From: JBBQYA01 sp031412335
Lineage (GTDB): Bacteria > Bacteroidota > Bacteroidia > Sphingobacteriales > Sphingobacteriaceae
Length of the DNA stretch: 64,000 nt
Assembly (NCBI GenBank): GCA_031412335.1
Contig: JANOCT010000022.1
Location: 52,421-116,420, forward strand
Direction: 5' to 3'
Shown here: in pieces, positions 48,638 to 58,849 of the stretch
Layout: each line of letters begins with the position of its first letter
Numbering within the stretch: the stretch's first letter is position 1
Notes under the pieces: model-generated
Databases searched by the model: none
What the model was told of the DNA's origin: nothing
The model's input: only the letters and a program-made list of their open reading frames with translations
Position numbers and translations under genes: made by a program

Positions 48638-51562
48638 ATGATAAAAAATTACATTTCTATTGCAGCAAGCTTGTTTTTTATTTGCAGCCAAGTGGTTCAA
48701 GCTGGAGACATCCATGGTAAATCAGACCCCTATTTAAAAAGATTTATCACAGTCGAACAATCTAAAAAATCAGGCATTAGCACAAATAATAACTTTGCTA
48801 AAGATCAAAAATGGCTTAGTTTTAACAAAAATATTGGCCAAAATTGGGTTGCAGAATTTAATCAAGAAACTGGAATGCCACACCGAGCTTATGGAAGTCC
48901 AATTGATTTAGGCAGCCAAGAATCTACAAAAATTGCAGGCGCTTATATTCTTAAAAATTTCCTTTCGTCGTATATTACTGAAGGGATTCAATTAAAAATT
49001 TCAGGAACTAACAAAAGCCCTAAATATTCTCACATCAATTACATTCAACAATATAAAGGCCTAGATATTTTGTGGAGTAGAGTAATGTTGAAATTAACTG
49101 CCGATAATTCAAAATTTGTTGCTGCAGGATTAGACCTTCATCCTTCTATTCAACTATCTATTCAACCTTCCATCTCAGAAATAGAAGCAGAAAATTTAGC
49201 TAGTGCAGAAATTTTAGCAGCAAGTAAAGCTGAAAATAAACCTGTTTTGAAAGTATTACCACTATCTATCGATGGACAAAATATTTACAAATTAGTATAC
49301 GAAATAACGGTAGCAACTAAAGATATGGATGGAACTCCTGCTAGATATTATACGTTATTGGATGCAAATAATGGTAAAATTTACTATAGATCAAATAGAG
49401 TTCAATCGTTTGCCCCAGCTGATATAAAAACAAAAGGAGTTATTTATCCAAAAAACCCTTATACACCAACTGGAATTGCTAACATTCCTTATGTTGATTT
49501 TACAGTCGCAGGAGTGCCTTACGCATCAGATGTAAATGGAGATGCAACCGTAAATGTAATTGGAACTCAAACAGGAAATTTCAAAATTGAAGGCGAGTTT
49601 GCAAAAATTTTCAGAGGAAGTGGCGGAGTTGCCGCTCCTTCTTTTAACAAGCCTGTTATTGCTGGAATCAACAATATCCCGTATGATAGTACTTATACCA
49701 TACGTGATCTTTCTGCTTATTATCACACCAATATTGTACATGATTTTTTAAAATCAAAATTTCCAGAATTTTTGGCTTATGATTTTCAACTGCCAGTAAA
49801 AATTGATAGAACCGATGGTACCTGCAATGCGTTTTTTGATGGCACAAGTATAAATTTTTATACAACTGCTGGAGGATGTTATGCTTTATCTATGGTAGCT
49901 GATGTTGTTTATCATGAATATGGACATGGAATTACCAATTATTTTTGGGACGATAATGGTTTAAATTTTGATAACGGAGGAATGGGCGAGGCTTATTCAG
50001 ACATTTGGGCCATTTCTATTACAAACGACCCGGTTTTAGGTATTGGATTTAGTAGTACTGATCCTACTAGTTTTGTACGAAGATACGATATAGACAAACG
50101 AATCTTCCCTCAGGACATAGTTGGACAAGTACATAATGATGGACAAATTATAGCAGGTTGCTGGTGGGATTTGGCATTAAATTTATCTTCAACTCCATTG
50201 ATGTCGAACATTTTTGCTGAGTCTCATTATGGATTGGCTAACGGACCTGATGGCGCAGAAGGACAAGTTTATTCTGATATTTTATTTGATGCATTATTTG
50301 CTGATGATAATGATGCTGATTTAACGAACGGAACTCCAAATTATACAGCTATTATTGATGCATTTAATTTGCATGGAATTAATTTTTTAACAAATGCAAC
50401 ATTGAGTCATGTTCCTGTAGGCCAAGCCAATGGATTATCATTAATTCCTATCCAGGCAGTTTTAACTAATTTATTAACTCCTAGTTCATTAGGTGCAATA
50501 AAAGTTTTCTATCAGGTAAATAATGATTCTGTTTGGCTTGACCAATCAATGAGCAATGGTGGTGCAGGTTCTAATTATTCAACTGATTTACCTGGACAAC
50601 CTGATGGAACTATTATTAAATATTACATTACTATGGAAGGTTCAGCTGGTAACACGGTTCGTGTACTTCCGTTTTTAGCAAATGATGCGAATCCTAATCT
50701 TCCCTATTTTATAAAGGTTGGTTTCACACAATTGGCTGTTGAAGATTTTGATGCTAACCAAAATACTTGGATTGCAGGTTTACCTGGTGATAATGCTACA
50801 ACAGGAAAATGGATTTTGGCAGCTCCTGTTTTAAGTGGAACTTCATCAAATTTTGTTCAACCAGGTTTTCAGCATACACCAGGTGGAGCCAAATGTGCAG
50901 TTACTGGAAATGGAACTGTTGGAGGTGGACTTGGTGATGCAGATATAGACGGTGGAAAAACCACTTTACAATCTCCAGTTTTTGATTTTTCAACTTACAC
51001 CAATCCAGTTATTTCTTATTTCCGATGGTATAGTAATGATCAAGGTGCTACTCCAGGTACTGATTTTTGGAAAGTTGAAATCAGCAATGATGGTATCAAT
51101 TACATAGAAGTTGAAAATACGAATATTGCAGATCATAGTTATCGCGAAAATGTGATCCGAGTATCAAATTATATAACTCCTAACAATCAAGTCACACTTA
51201 GATTTATTGCTGAAGATGCAGGAGCTGGAAGTTTAGTTGAAGCATTAGTAGATGATTTAACGTTGAATGATGCAGCATTTGTTGGCATCAATTCAACCAG
51301 TACAAAAATTGATTTATCAGTTTATCCAAATCCAGCTTCGGAGAGTTTTAGAATTAAATTTCCTACAGATTTGAAAAATAATATGCGCCTTTCTATTATA
51401 GATAATACAGGCAAATTAATCTCTGATCAGATTTTGAACTCAAGCCAATTAGCTGATGGGTTTATAAATATTTCTGTTCGTGATATAGCTAATGGATTGT
51501 ATACTATCAAATTGCAAGGCAATGATGCAATAGCTCAAAGTAAATTAACAGTCATTCACTAA
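48638..51562 (+). CDS. Secreted fungalysin-like (M36) metallopeptidase with T9SS sorting domain
   Basis: 974 residues. Signal peptide (ISIAASLFFICSQVVQAG). Propeptide about 30-260 with FTP-like segments (YSHINYIQQYKGLDILWSRV, YKLVYEITVATKDMDG). Peptidase domain with zinc motif VVYHEYGHGITNYFW near 425 and third ligand Glu in GGMGEAYSDIWAI near 452. Beyond 640 are beta-sandwich domains (FQHTPGGAKCAVTGNG, FDFSTYTNPVISYFRWYSND), then a type A T9SS tail (IDLSVYPNPASESFRIKF ... DIANGLYTIKLQG). Secreted protease. A strong terminator follows. Confidence 0.92.
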   Translation: MIKNYISIAASLFFICSQVVQAGDIHGKSDPYLKRFITVEQSKKSGISTNNNFAKDQKWLSFNKNIGQNWVAEFNQETGMPHRAYGSPIDLGSQESTKIAGAYILKNFLSSYITEGIQLKISGTNKSPKYSHINYIQQYKGLDILWSRVMLKLTADNSKFVAAGLDLHPSIQLSIQPSISEIEAENLASAEILAASKAENKPVLKVLPLSIDGQNIYKLVYEITVATKDMDGTPARYYTLLDANNGKIYYRSNRVQSFAPADIKTKGVIYPKNPYTPTGIANIPYVDFTVAGVPYASDVNGDATVNVIGTQTGNFKIEGEFAKIFRGSGGVAAPSFNKPVIAGINNIPYDSTYTIRDLSAYYHTNIVHDFLKSKFPEFLAYDFQLPVKIDRTDGTCNAFFDGTSINFYTTAGGCYALSMVADVVYHEYGHGITNYFWDDNGLNFDNGGMGEAYSDIWAISITNDPVLGIGFSSTDPTSFVRRYDIDKRIFPQDIVGQVHNDGQIIAGCWWDLALNLSSTPLMSNIFAESHYGLANGPDGAEGQVYSDILFDALFADDNDADLTNGTPNYTAIIDAFNLHGINFLTNATLSHVPVGQANGLSLIPIQAVLTNLLTPSSLGAIKVFYQVNNDSVWLDQSMSNGGAGSNYSTDLPGQPDGTIIKYYITMEGSAGNTVRVLPFLANDANPNLPYFIKVGFTQLAVEDFDANQNTWIAGLPGDNATTGKWILAAPVLSGTSSNFVQPGFQHTPGGAKCAVTGNGTVGGGLGDADIDGGKTTLQSPVFDFSTYTNPVISYFRWYSNDQGATPGTDFWKVEISNDGINYIEVENTNIADHSYRENVIRVSNYITPNNQVTLRFIAEDAGAGSLVEALVDDLTLNDAAFVGINSTSTKIDLSVYPNPASESFRIKFPTDLKNNMRLSIIDNTGKLISDQILNSSQLADGFINISVRDIANGLYTIKLQGNDAIAQSKLTVIH

Positions 51563-51584
51563 GATTTATAACTTTATTTATTAT

Positions 51585-51611
51585 AAAAAAGCGACTTCGG
51601 TCGCTTTTTTT
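51585..51611 (+). terminator. Rho-independent terminator after the M36-like gene
   Basis: Stem AAAAAAGCGAC/GTCGCTTTTTT with UUCG-type loop TTCG. The symmetry lets it also end the convergent M43-like gene. Confidence 0.9.
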
Positions 51612-51633
51612 ATGATCAAAATTTTAAGAAACA

Positions 51634-52509
51634 TTAATTAATATTTGAAATGACTGCACAAAAAATATTCGCTTGCGGGTTAAATTTCATTAAATTAAAA
51701 TGAATTTTTTGAAGTTGACATTCAGTTAATGCACTCAAATCACTGTTGTAATCCATCATATTATTCGAACAAACTTTACCATCGTAGCAATCATTATGCA
51801 ATGGAGTATCATCGCAGCCATCATTCGAAAAAGTATGATTCAATCCTAAATTATGCCCTAGTTCATGTGCTAGCCAACCTGCAACCCACCAATGTCGTTT
51901 TTCTAGATGGAAATCTTCTAAAAGTTTCGACATAATTACATATCTGCCATCTCCTATTCCACTTGCATAAGCGCCTCCCCGACCACACCAAAAAATATGA
52001 ACTGCATTTTTATAAGACAAAGTTGAATCTTTGTCCAAAACATACTTTTTATACAATGACTCGCCACCAGCATATTGCGGATTAGAACCTTTCAATTCAA
52101 ATAAAGTCGAATCTTTATGATACAAAACACCTTTCGTGAAATCTAAATAAAATCGCACTCTACTATCTTTTATTAAAGGAGATGTAGTTGGAAGTGTCAT
52201 GGGTTTCAAATCAGAATACATATAATTTAAATGATTCATAATCATCACAATAAATTTATTATGTTCAACATTTTCAATATTTAAGTTACCATTTCCATCT
52301 TTATTTTGTATTATATGAAAAATAAGCTGAATGGTTTTTATTGGTAATAATGAGTCGACAATTGGCAAATAAGTAACCGTTTGAAGGCTTTTATTTTTTA
52401 CACTAAATTTAACAGGCAATTGTTGCTTTCTGATTTCTTCAGGTTGAGCAAAACTTACTTTAGCAGGAAAACTAAGCCAAATAAAAAAAATGAAAACAAA
52501 TTGCTTCAT
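51634..52509 (-). CDS. Secreted M43-like metallopeptidase
   Basis: 291 residues. Signal peptide MKQFVFIFFIWLSFPAKVSF then AQ. Zinc motif HELGHNLGLNHTF near 216-228 with the Met-turn NNMMDYN near 250, and a Cys-rich loop (GCDDTPLHNDCYDGKVC) between, as in pappalysin-type M43. Upstream, LIFHIIQNKDGNGNLNIENV resembles the pro-region of M43 proteins. There is no T9SS tail, so it is probably periplasmic or released by another route. Convergent with the M36-like gene. Confidence 0.85.
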   Translation of the reverse strand: MKQFVFIFFIWLSFPAKVSFAQPEEIRKQQLPVKFSVKNKSLQTVTYLPIVDSLLPIKTIQLIFHIIQNKDGNGNLNIENVEHNKFIVMIMNHLNYMYSDLKPMTLPTTSPLIKDSRVRFYLDFTKGVLYHKDSTLFELKGSNPQYAGGESLYKKYVLDKDSTLSYKNAVHIFWCGRGGAYASGIGDGRYVIMSKLLEDFHLEKRHWWVAGWLAHELGHNLGLNHTFSNDGCDDTPLHNDCYDGKVCSNNMMDYNSDLSALTECQLQKIHFNLMKFNPQANIFCAVISNIN

Positions 52510-52577
52510 GATGATTAAACTTAATAATGTAAAATTGCAAAAATGATTTTGAAATAAATTTTCTAGTTAAATATACA

Positions 52578-53261
52578 ATGCAAGCAATTTTATTAAACAT
52601 AGAAACATCAACTCAAGTATGTTCAGTATCAATTTCTATAGGTAGTAATTGCATTGCCTTGAAAGAAGATAATCAAAAAAATATGCACGCGGCTGCAATT
52701 ACTTTATTTATTGAAGATGTAATAGAAAAGTCTAAATTGAAATTATCTGATATAAATGCAGTTTGTGTAAGTAAAGGACCAGGATCGTATACTGGTTTAC
52801 GAATTGGAATTTCTACGGCTAAAGGTATTTGCTTTGCTCTCAATAAACCATTAATTGCTGTTGACACACTTTATTCAATGGCTGCTGGTTTTAGTAAAGA
52901 AAAAATGATGAATATTCCAGAAAACGCATTATTTATCCCAATGATTGATGCCCGAAGAATGGAAGTTTTTTGTGCTATTTATGATGGAAATTTGAAGGTA
53001 AAACTAGCACCCGCTCCAAAAATTATGGATGAATATAGTTTTGCTGATGAATTAAAAGCCAATAAACTCTATATATTTGGTGATGGTGCCGAAAAATGCG
53101 AACATCTATTCAGTAATTCTAACGTTCATATTATTAAAGATTTTCACCCATCGGCGCGTTATTTAATTGAGCCTGGCTTAAACGCTTTTTTACAAAACAA
53201 ATTTGAAGATTTAGCTTATTTTGAACCTTCGTATTTGAAAGAGTTTTATTTAGGAAATTAA
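52578..53261 (+). CDS. tsaB: tRNA N6-threonylcarbamoyladenosine biosynthesis protein TsaB
   Basis: 227 residues. N-terminal ILLNIETSTQVCSVSIS and the ASKHA signature CVSKGPGSYTGLRIGISTAK then GICFAL. Scaffold partner of TsaD in making t6A at position 37 of ANN-decoding tRNAs; inactive as an enzyme alone. Essential in most bacteria. No tsaD or tsaE nearby. Confidence 0.95.
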   Translation: MQAILLNIETSTQVCSVSISIGSNCIALKEDNQKNMHAAAITLFIEDVIEKSKLKLSDINAVCVSKGPGSYTGLRIGISTAKGICFALNKPLIAVDTLYSMAAGFSKEKMMNIPENALFIPMIDARRMEVFCAIYDGNLKVKLAPAPKIMDEYSFADELKANKLYIFGDGAEKCEHLFSNSNVHIIKDFHPSARYLIEPGLNAFLQNKFEDLAYFEPSYLKEFYLGN

Positions 53262-53271
53262 GTAATTTATT

Positions 53272-55899
53272 TTACAAACGATAAACGTACAAAAATCCAT
53301 CATTAGCACCTGTAATCACATCACGTTCGGTTTTGCTTGTAAAATAATCTACATTAAAAAGAGAATTTCCATTTTTCGGAAAACCTGAATATAACGAACC
53401 ATCTTCCTTAAATAAAAATATCTGTCCAGCTTGTTTTGCAACAATAACAATATTTTTGTATGTGTTTCCTAAACTAAAAAACATTGTAGGAAGGATTAAT
53501 TTTTCATTAAGTTTATTACTAAAAATAAGAGCTTTATCAGCTCCATAAACATTCAATCTATCCTCATCAGTAATAATATACGCTGGTATTATAGTATTAC
53601 TAACTCTCTCATAACTAAATTGATGATTAGTTCCAAATTCTGCTAATTCTGCAGTTTTTAATCTCCCGTCTGGATATATTTCTTTTAATCTTCCTTTAGA
53701 ATTTGTTGTAATTAATCGAGCTGTTGAATTAGAACTATCAACTAAAAAAAAAGGATTAAAATAAAAAGAGCCCGAAAAATCAACCGTTTTTTTTACCTCA
53801 TTTCCTTTTCTATCAAAAAAATAAAATGTACCATTTTTAGTTGCAGCAAAAATATAATCTCTTCCTAAAATTCTGAGATGCTTTATAGCTTGTGTATATT
53901 CTCCTTTAACAATTTTATTATTCCATTCTGTTATACTTTTTCCTTCAATGGTAAAAGCTGAAATAGTATTAAGCCCAGCAATAAAGATTCGGTATTCTTT
54001 TGTTGAGTTATAATCAAATAATGAAAATGAATTGCTGGCAGAGAAACCCAAACTAATGGGAAACCCATCCAAATTTTGCCCGTTTATATCAATCAAATAA
54101 ATTCTATCAATGGTATTAAATAAAAAAGCGGATTGCGTGTTATTAGGTAAGGCAATTTGCTTTATCTCACTAATTATCGAAGCGTTTATATTAATTTTCC
54201 ACTTTATTTTACCAGCTTTACTTATGAGATACAATTGATTTTTTGCATCCTGAATAATTAGATTTCGATCTTTATTTTCATTTTCTACAATCACTGGTTT
54301 AATTTGCACATCAGACCCAATTTTCAATTTCCAAATTGGATCACCTGATGTGGAATTCACTAAAACCTTGTTTTTTAACGAAAGTTGGAAATAACTATTA
54401 ACTCCCTCGGCATTTGCAACAAACTGAACCGCTAAACTAATTTTACTTTCTTTGTTTTTACTAAACTCTTGCCCACTACTGAAATAAGTAAATGAACTTT
54501 CATCAGACATTTGATCAGAAAATTTTAAATAATTAGTATTGTTATTCAACCTCCCTTTACTTAAATAATCATCAATAAAAATTTTTAGAATGGATACAGA
54601 AGAAGAAAAAAACTGATAATTATCAATTAAAACGGTGTATTGCTTTGGCGTTTTATACAAAATATTTCCAAATGCAAAATTTAAAAAACCCTGAATATTT
54701 ATTGGAATAAATTTATAGTTTCTGTAAGAAACGGAGGATGAATTCATATTTTTTTGCAATGAATCAATTCTATTCAATTCATTAAAAAACAACCCAGAAG
54801 CAATTTTATCTTTGTTTTTAACAAAATAAATTACATCCTTTTTATCTGAAATTGTACACGAACCAATTTCATCGCCAATCCAAGATTTGAAACTTTCATC
54901 CAAATCAGTTTTGTATTTTTTATTGATATTTTCTATCCCTTTTTCAAATGTTGGAAGCTGATTTAGTTGCGCAATCTCTGCTTTTGCATCCAAATGAAAA
55001 GCAACATAGTCACTAATTGATAATTGAAAAAAAGAGGAAACACTTTCCGGAAAAAAATTTTTTATTTCAGAGATATTTGGTTTTTGATTTTGTAAAAGCT
55101 CGTAAAAATATAGATTTTTATCAGCCATAAAAGTTCCATCAAAAAGTAAAACATCAGATTTCACCTCAATTGAAGATGCACTTTGCCCTTTTATTAATGT
55201 TGCATTAAATAGTTTTTGTGATTCAAATGTTGAAAATATTACATTGAAATCTGATAATTGAATAAAAACCCTTGAATGCTGATTTGAAGTAAAATTTTTA
55301 TTGTTGACTAGAAATTGATTTTTTTGTGTTTCAGCGTAATTTAAAATTGCTGTATCCAATTGGGCAAAATTAGATCGTAATGCTGAACCTATTAACATGC
55401 CTTTAGAAATGCCAACAAATAAATTTTGTTGAGATTCAGGAAAAAAAAGTTGAAAAAAAGATTTATTGTTATCAATTATTGGTTTTGAATCAATTTTTTC
55501 TTCTTTCAATTGTTCAATCAATTTATCTAGACGTGCTTCATTCCACTCAACTTGATCTTGAATGGTAAATAATACTTCCGATTTATTTTTTTGAAGACCA
55601 AAAGTAAGAATGGATGATTTTGGCGAACTCATTCGCTCGTGAAAACTAAATACACGATTTATTTGCTCCAGTTTTTTCTCTAATTCTTCTTCAAACGTAC
55701 CTGAAACAACATCCGAAAACAACCAATCGGAAAATGATGTTGAATGTAAAAATCGATAAGTAACTTGACTTTTGGCACTTAAAACAGGCAATGGATCAGT
55801 AGCATCAACAATTGTTGGATTACCCTTCAAAAAATAATAAACCAAAGAAAAAGTCAGCAACACTAACCCGATGAGCCAAATAATACTATTCTTCATCAA
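53272..55899 (-). CDS. Large membrane-anchored protein, DUF3352-like with propeller-like C-terminus
   Basis: 875 residues. One N-terminal transmembrane helix (IIWLIGLVLLTFSLVYYFL). Residues 45-500 resemble DUF3352-type proteins (LSAKSQVTYRFLHSTSFSDW, FFPESVSSFFQLSISDYVAF, LFFNELNRIDS); residues about 510-875 contain repeated blades (IWKLKIGSDVQIKPVIVENE, LIIQDAKNQLYLISKAGKIK, GTFYFFDRKGNEVKKTVDF, VYGADKALIFSNKL) like PQQ/WD propellers. Periplasm-facing, inferred. Convergent with tsaB, with a 10 bp gap. Function unknown. Confidence 0.75.
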   Translation of the reverse strand: MMKNSIIWLIGLVLLTFSLVYYFLKGNPTIVDATDPLPVLSAKSQVTYRFLHSTSFSDWLFSDVVSGTFEEELEKKLEQINRVFSFHERMSSPKSSILTFGLQKNKSEVLFTIQDQVEWNEARLDKLIEQLKEEKIDSKPIIDNNKSFFQLFFPESQQNLFVGISKGMLIGSALRSNFAQLDTAILNYAETQKNQFLVNNKNFTSNQHSRVFIQLSDFNVIFSTFESQKLFNATLIKGQSASSIEVKSDVLLFDGTFMADKNLYFYELLQNQKPNISEIKNFFPESVSSFFQLSISDYVAFHLDAKAEIAQLNQLPTFEKGIENINKKYKTDLDESFKSWIGDEIGSCTISDKKDVIYFVKNKDKIASGLFFNELNRIDSLQKNMNSSSVSYRNYKFIPINIQGFLNFAFGNILYKTPKQYTVLIDNYQFFSSSVSILKIFIDDYLSKGRLNNNTNYLKFSDQMSDESSFTYFSSGQEFSKNKESKISLAVQFVANAEGVNSYFQLSLKNKVLVNSTSGDPIWKLKIGSDVQIKPVIVENENKDRNLIIQDAKNQLYLISKAGKIKWKININASIISEIKQIALPNNTQSAFLFNTIDRIYLIDINGQNLDGFPISLGFSASNSFSLFDYNSTKEYRIFIAGLNTISAFTIEGKSITEWNNKIVKGEYTQAIKHLRILGRDYIFAATKNGTFYFFDRKGNEVKKTVDFSGSFYFNPFFLVDSSNSTARLITTNSKGRLKEIYPDGRLKTAELAEFGTNHQFSYERVSNTIIPAYIITDEDRLNVYGADKALIFSNKLNEKLILPTMFFSLGNTYKNIVIVAKQAGQIFLFKEDGSLYSGFPKNGNSLFNVDYFTSKTERDVITGANDGFLYVYRL

Positions 55900-55977
55900 A
55901 AGAAATTTTTCAAATGTAGTTTATTCTGAAAATTTTACAGATAATTGTTCAAAGCTGATAAAAATAAAAAATATCAA

Positions 55978-56379
55978 ATGAATTTTAGAAAATCAATGCT
56001 ATTAAGTGGAGTTCTTTTTGCGCTTATTGCAGTTGTAGCTGGTGCATTTGGCTCACATGGGTTGAAATCAATTATTACGGCCCCTCAATTAGACATTTAC
56101 AAAACTGCAAATACTTATCAGTTCTATCATGCTTTTGCTATTATGTTTGTAAGTATTTTAAATCAGGATAAAATAAATAAACTTTTACTTTGGTCATTTC
56201 GATTTTTCGTAATTGGAATTATACTTTTTTCAGGTTCTTTATATTTGCTTTCAGTAAGAGAAGTTTTAGGAATATCAAGTTCCATTGGTGCAATAACTCC
56301 TTTCGGGGGCTTATTTTTTATTACAGGCTGGATTTTGTTATTTATTTTTGGTTTTACTAAAAATGAAATTCAAGGCTGA
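55978..56379 (+). CDS. DUF423 membrane protein
   Basis: 133 residues from MNFRKSMLLSGVLFALIAVV; the 11 codons upstream are dropped. VVAGAFGSHGLKSII and TANTYQFYHAFAIMFVSIL are hallmarks of DUF423, a four-helix inner-membrane family, and the closing GITPFGGLFFITGWILLF-like segment (ITPFGGLFFITGWILLFIFG) fits. Function unknown. 10 bp before priA, so probably co-transcribed. Confidence 0.88.
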   Translation: MNFRKSMLLSGVLFALIAVVAGAFGSHGLKSIITAPQLDIYKTANTYQFYHAFAIMFVSILNQDKINKLLLWSFRFFVIGIILFSGSLYLLSVREVLGISSSIGAITPFGGLFFITGWILLFIFGFTKNEIQG

Positions 56380-56388
56380 TAAATCATA

Positions 56389-58845
56389 ATGGAAGAAAAC
56401 ACTTATTTTATCGATGTTTTATTGCCATTTGCAGTACCAAGATTATATACATACAGAGTTCCAGCTGCATTTAATTCATTAATTGAAACAGGAAAACGGG
56501 TAAGTGTACAATTTGGTAAAAGCAAAATTTATGCTGCTATTATTATTTCAATTCATCATCAACCACCAAAGATTTATGAGGCTAAATATGTTTTAGATGT
56601 TTTAGATGATGATCCAATAGTATCTCCAAATCAAATAAAATTTTGGGAATGGATTTCAAGCTATTATTTATGTACCCTTGGCGAAGTTATGAACGCGGCT
56701 TTACCTGCAGGGTTAAAACTTGAAAGTCAAACAAAGGTATTTTTGAATAAAGAAATAACTATTGATTACGAGATACTCAATGAAGCTGAGTTTTTGGTAA
56801 TAGAAGCACTTGATATTAAAAATGAATTAACCATCGCTGAGATTTCTGCAATCACCGGATTTAAAACTGTACATAAACTATTAAAACTTCTGCTCGAAAA
56901 AGATTTAATTCACATAGATGTAAATGTTTCTCAACGATTTAAACCAAAATTTGAAAGATATATTGAATTAGATAAAAAGTATGCTGACGAGAAAGAGTTA
57001 AAAAACATATTTACTGAATTAGATAAAGCTCCCAAACAGCTGGAGGCCCTCATGCGGTTTATTCAATTAAACAGAGTAAGAAATTTAGTTAGCAAAAAGG
57101 AATTAATAGCTGAATTGCAAGGAGATAGTGGCTTAAATGCATTAATAAAAAAAAACGTTTTGAATATTTCTTTGCGTAAAGTTGATAGACTTTTGAAAGA
57201 AGAAGATGACCGTGATTTGAAAGAAGTAATTTTCAGCGATGAGCAGCAAAATGCCTTTTTAGAAATCAATTCTTATTTCAATCAAAATAAAGTTGTGTAT
57301 TTATATGGAGTAACATCATCAGGTAAAACGCAATTATATATTGAATGCATTCGAAAAACAATTTTAGAAGGGAAACAGGCTTTATTTTTATTGCCAGAAA
57401 TAGCGTTAACAACGCAATTGATTGGAAGGCTGAGCAAATTTTTTGGAAGTAGAATTGGTATTTATCACTCAAAATACAGCGACAATGAACGGGTAGAAGT
57501 TTATAATAAAGTAATGAATGGTGAATATGATGTAATTATTGGTGCTAGGTCTGCTATATTTTTACCTTTCAAAAATCTAGGTTTGGTGGTTGTAGACGAA
57601 GAGCACGAAAATTCGTACAAACAATATGATCCTTCTCCAAGATATCATGCCAGAGATTGTGCTATTTATTTGGCAAACTTATATGGTGGCAATGTTCTTC
57701 TTGGTTCTGCAACACCCTCTGTAGAAAGTTTTTATAATGCTACAACAGGTAAATATGGATTGGTAAAGTTAGAGAATAGATATGGCGGAGTAAATTTACC
57801 TTCCATTCAAGTAGCTGATTTACGATTAGGAATTGAAGAAAAATCGCTTACGTATTCTTTTACAAAATCATTAATTTTAGCTATACAAACAGCATTAAGC
57901 AAAAAAGAACAAATCATTTTATTTCAAAATAGACGAGGATATACTGCAGTTATTAGCTGCGCTGTTTGCGCATTCACAACTAAATGTATCAATTGTGATG
58001 TTTCGCTTACTTATCATAAATTCTCGGGGAAATTACATTGTCATTATTGCGGATTCAAACAGGATTTGTTGAAAACTTGTCCGGCTTGTGGCAGTAATAA
58101 ATTATCAGAAAAAACTTTTGGAACTGAAAAAATTGAGGAAGAATTGCAAGAACTATTTCCAACTCATAAAATCGCCAGACTTGACTTAGACACTACCCGT
58201 GCTAAAAATAGTTTTAGAAAATTATTAGACGATTTTGAATCTGGCGAAATTGATATGTTAGTTGGTACACAAATGGTTTCCAAGGGCTTAGATTTTGAAA
58301 ATGTAAGTTTAATTGGAATTATAAATGCCGATACGATGCTTAACTACCCCGATTTCCGAGCCTATGAGCGGAGTTATCAATTAATGAGTCAAGTAAGTGG
58401 AAGGGCCGGCAGAAGAGAAAAACAAGGGTCAGTTATTATCCAAACTCATCAACCGCATCATAAAATTATTCAAATGGTTACCAATTATAATTACCAGCTT
58501 CTTTTCGATACAGAATTAATTGAACGAGAAAAATTTCATTATCCACCATTTTACCGATTAATTCAAATAGATGTAAAACACAAGAATGCAGTAAAAATAG
58601 ATGAAGCTTCTAAACTCCTAGGCATTGAATTAAAAAAACAATTTGGCAACCGTGTATTAGGACCCGAAACACCTTTAATAAGCAGAATACGAAGTTATTA
58701 CCTGAAAACCTTTTTGATTAAAATTGAAAAAGTAGGAGTTTCTATTATCAGTTTTAAAAATGTATTAATGGATGTTATTCAAAATTTTTCTGATAAAAAA
58801 GAAAATGGAAGTGTTGTAATTCGAATTGACGTCGATCCTCAATAA
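56389..58845 (+). CDS. priA: Primosomal protein N' (replication restart helicase)
   Basis: 818 residues. N-terminal 3'-DNA-binding domain (YFIDVLLPFAVPRLYTYRVP), then an SF2 helicase with Walker A GVTSSGKTQLY near 305-315, VVDEEHENSYKQYD near 397 and SQVSGRAGRREKQG near 662. Eight zinc cysteines between about 520 and 570 (CAVCAFTTKCINC, CHYCGFK, CPACGS). Loads the replicative helicase at stalled forks. Ends 4 bp from the convergent sugar transferase gene. Confidence 0.96.
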   Translation: MEENTYFIDVLLPFAVPRLYTYRVPAAFNSLIETGKRVSVQFGKSKIYAAIIISIHHQPPKIYEAKYVLDVLDDDPIVSPNQIKFWEWISSYYLCTLGEVMNAALPAGLKLESQTKVFLNKEITIDYEILNEAEFLVIEALDIKNELTIAEISAITGFKTVHKLLKLLLEKDLIHIDVNVSQRFKPKFERYIELDKKYADEKELKNIFTELDKAPKQLEALMRFIQLNRVRNLVSKKELIAELQGDSGLNALIKKNVLNISLRKVDRLLKEEDDRDLKEVIFSDEQQNAFLEINSYFNQNKVVYLYGVTSSGKTQLYIECIRKTILEGKQALFLLPEIALTTQLIGRLSKFFGSRIGIYHSKYSDNERVEVYNKVMNGEYDVIIGARSAIFLPFKNLGLVVVDEEHENSYKQYDPSPRYHARDCAIYLANLYGGNVLLGSATPSVESFYNATTGKYGLVKLENRYGGVNLPSIQVADLRLGIEEKSLTYSFTKSLILAIQTALSKKEQIILFQNRRGYTAVISCAVCAFTTKCINCDVSLTYHKFSGKLHCHYCGFKQDLLKTCPACGSNKLSEKTFGTEKIEEELQELFPTHKIARLDLDTTRAKNSFRKLLDDFESGEIDMLVGTQMVSKGLDFENVSLIGIINADTMLNYPDFRAYERSYQLMSQVSGRAGRREKQGSVIIQTHQPHHKIIQMVTNYNYQLLFDTELIEREKFHYPPFYRLIQIDVKHKNAVKIDEASKLLGIELKKQFGNRVLGPETPLISRIRSYYLKTFLIKIEKVGVSIISFKNVLMDVIQNFSDKKENGSVVIRIDVDPQ

Positions 58846-58849
58846 AATT

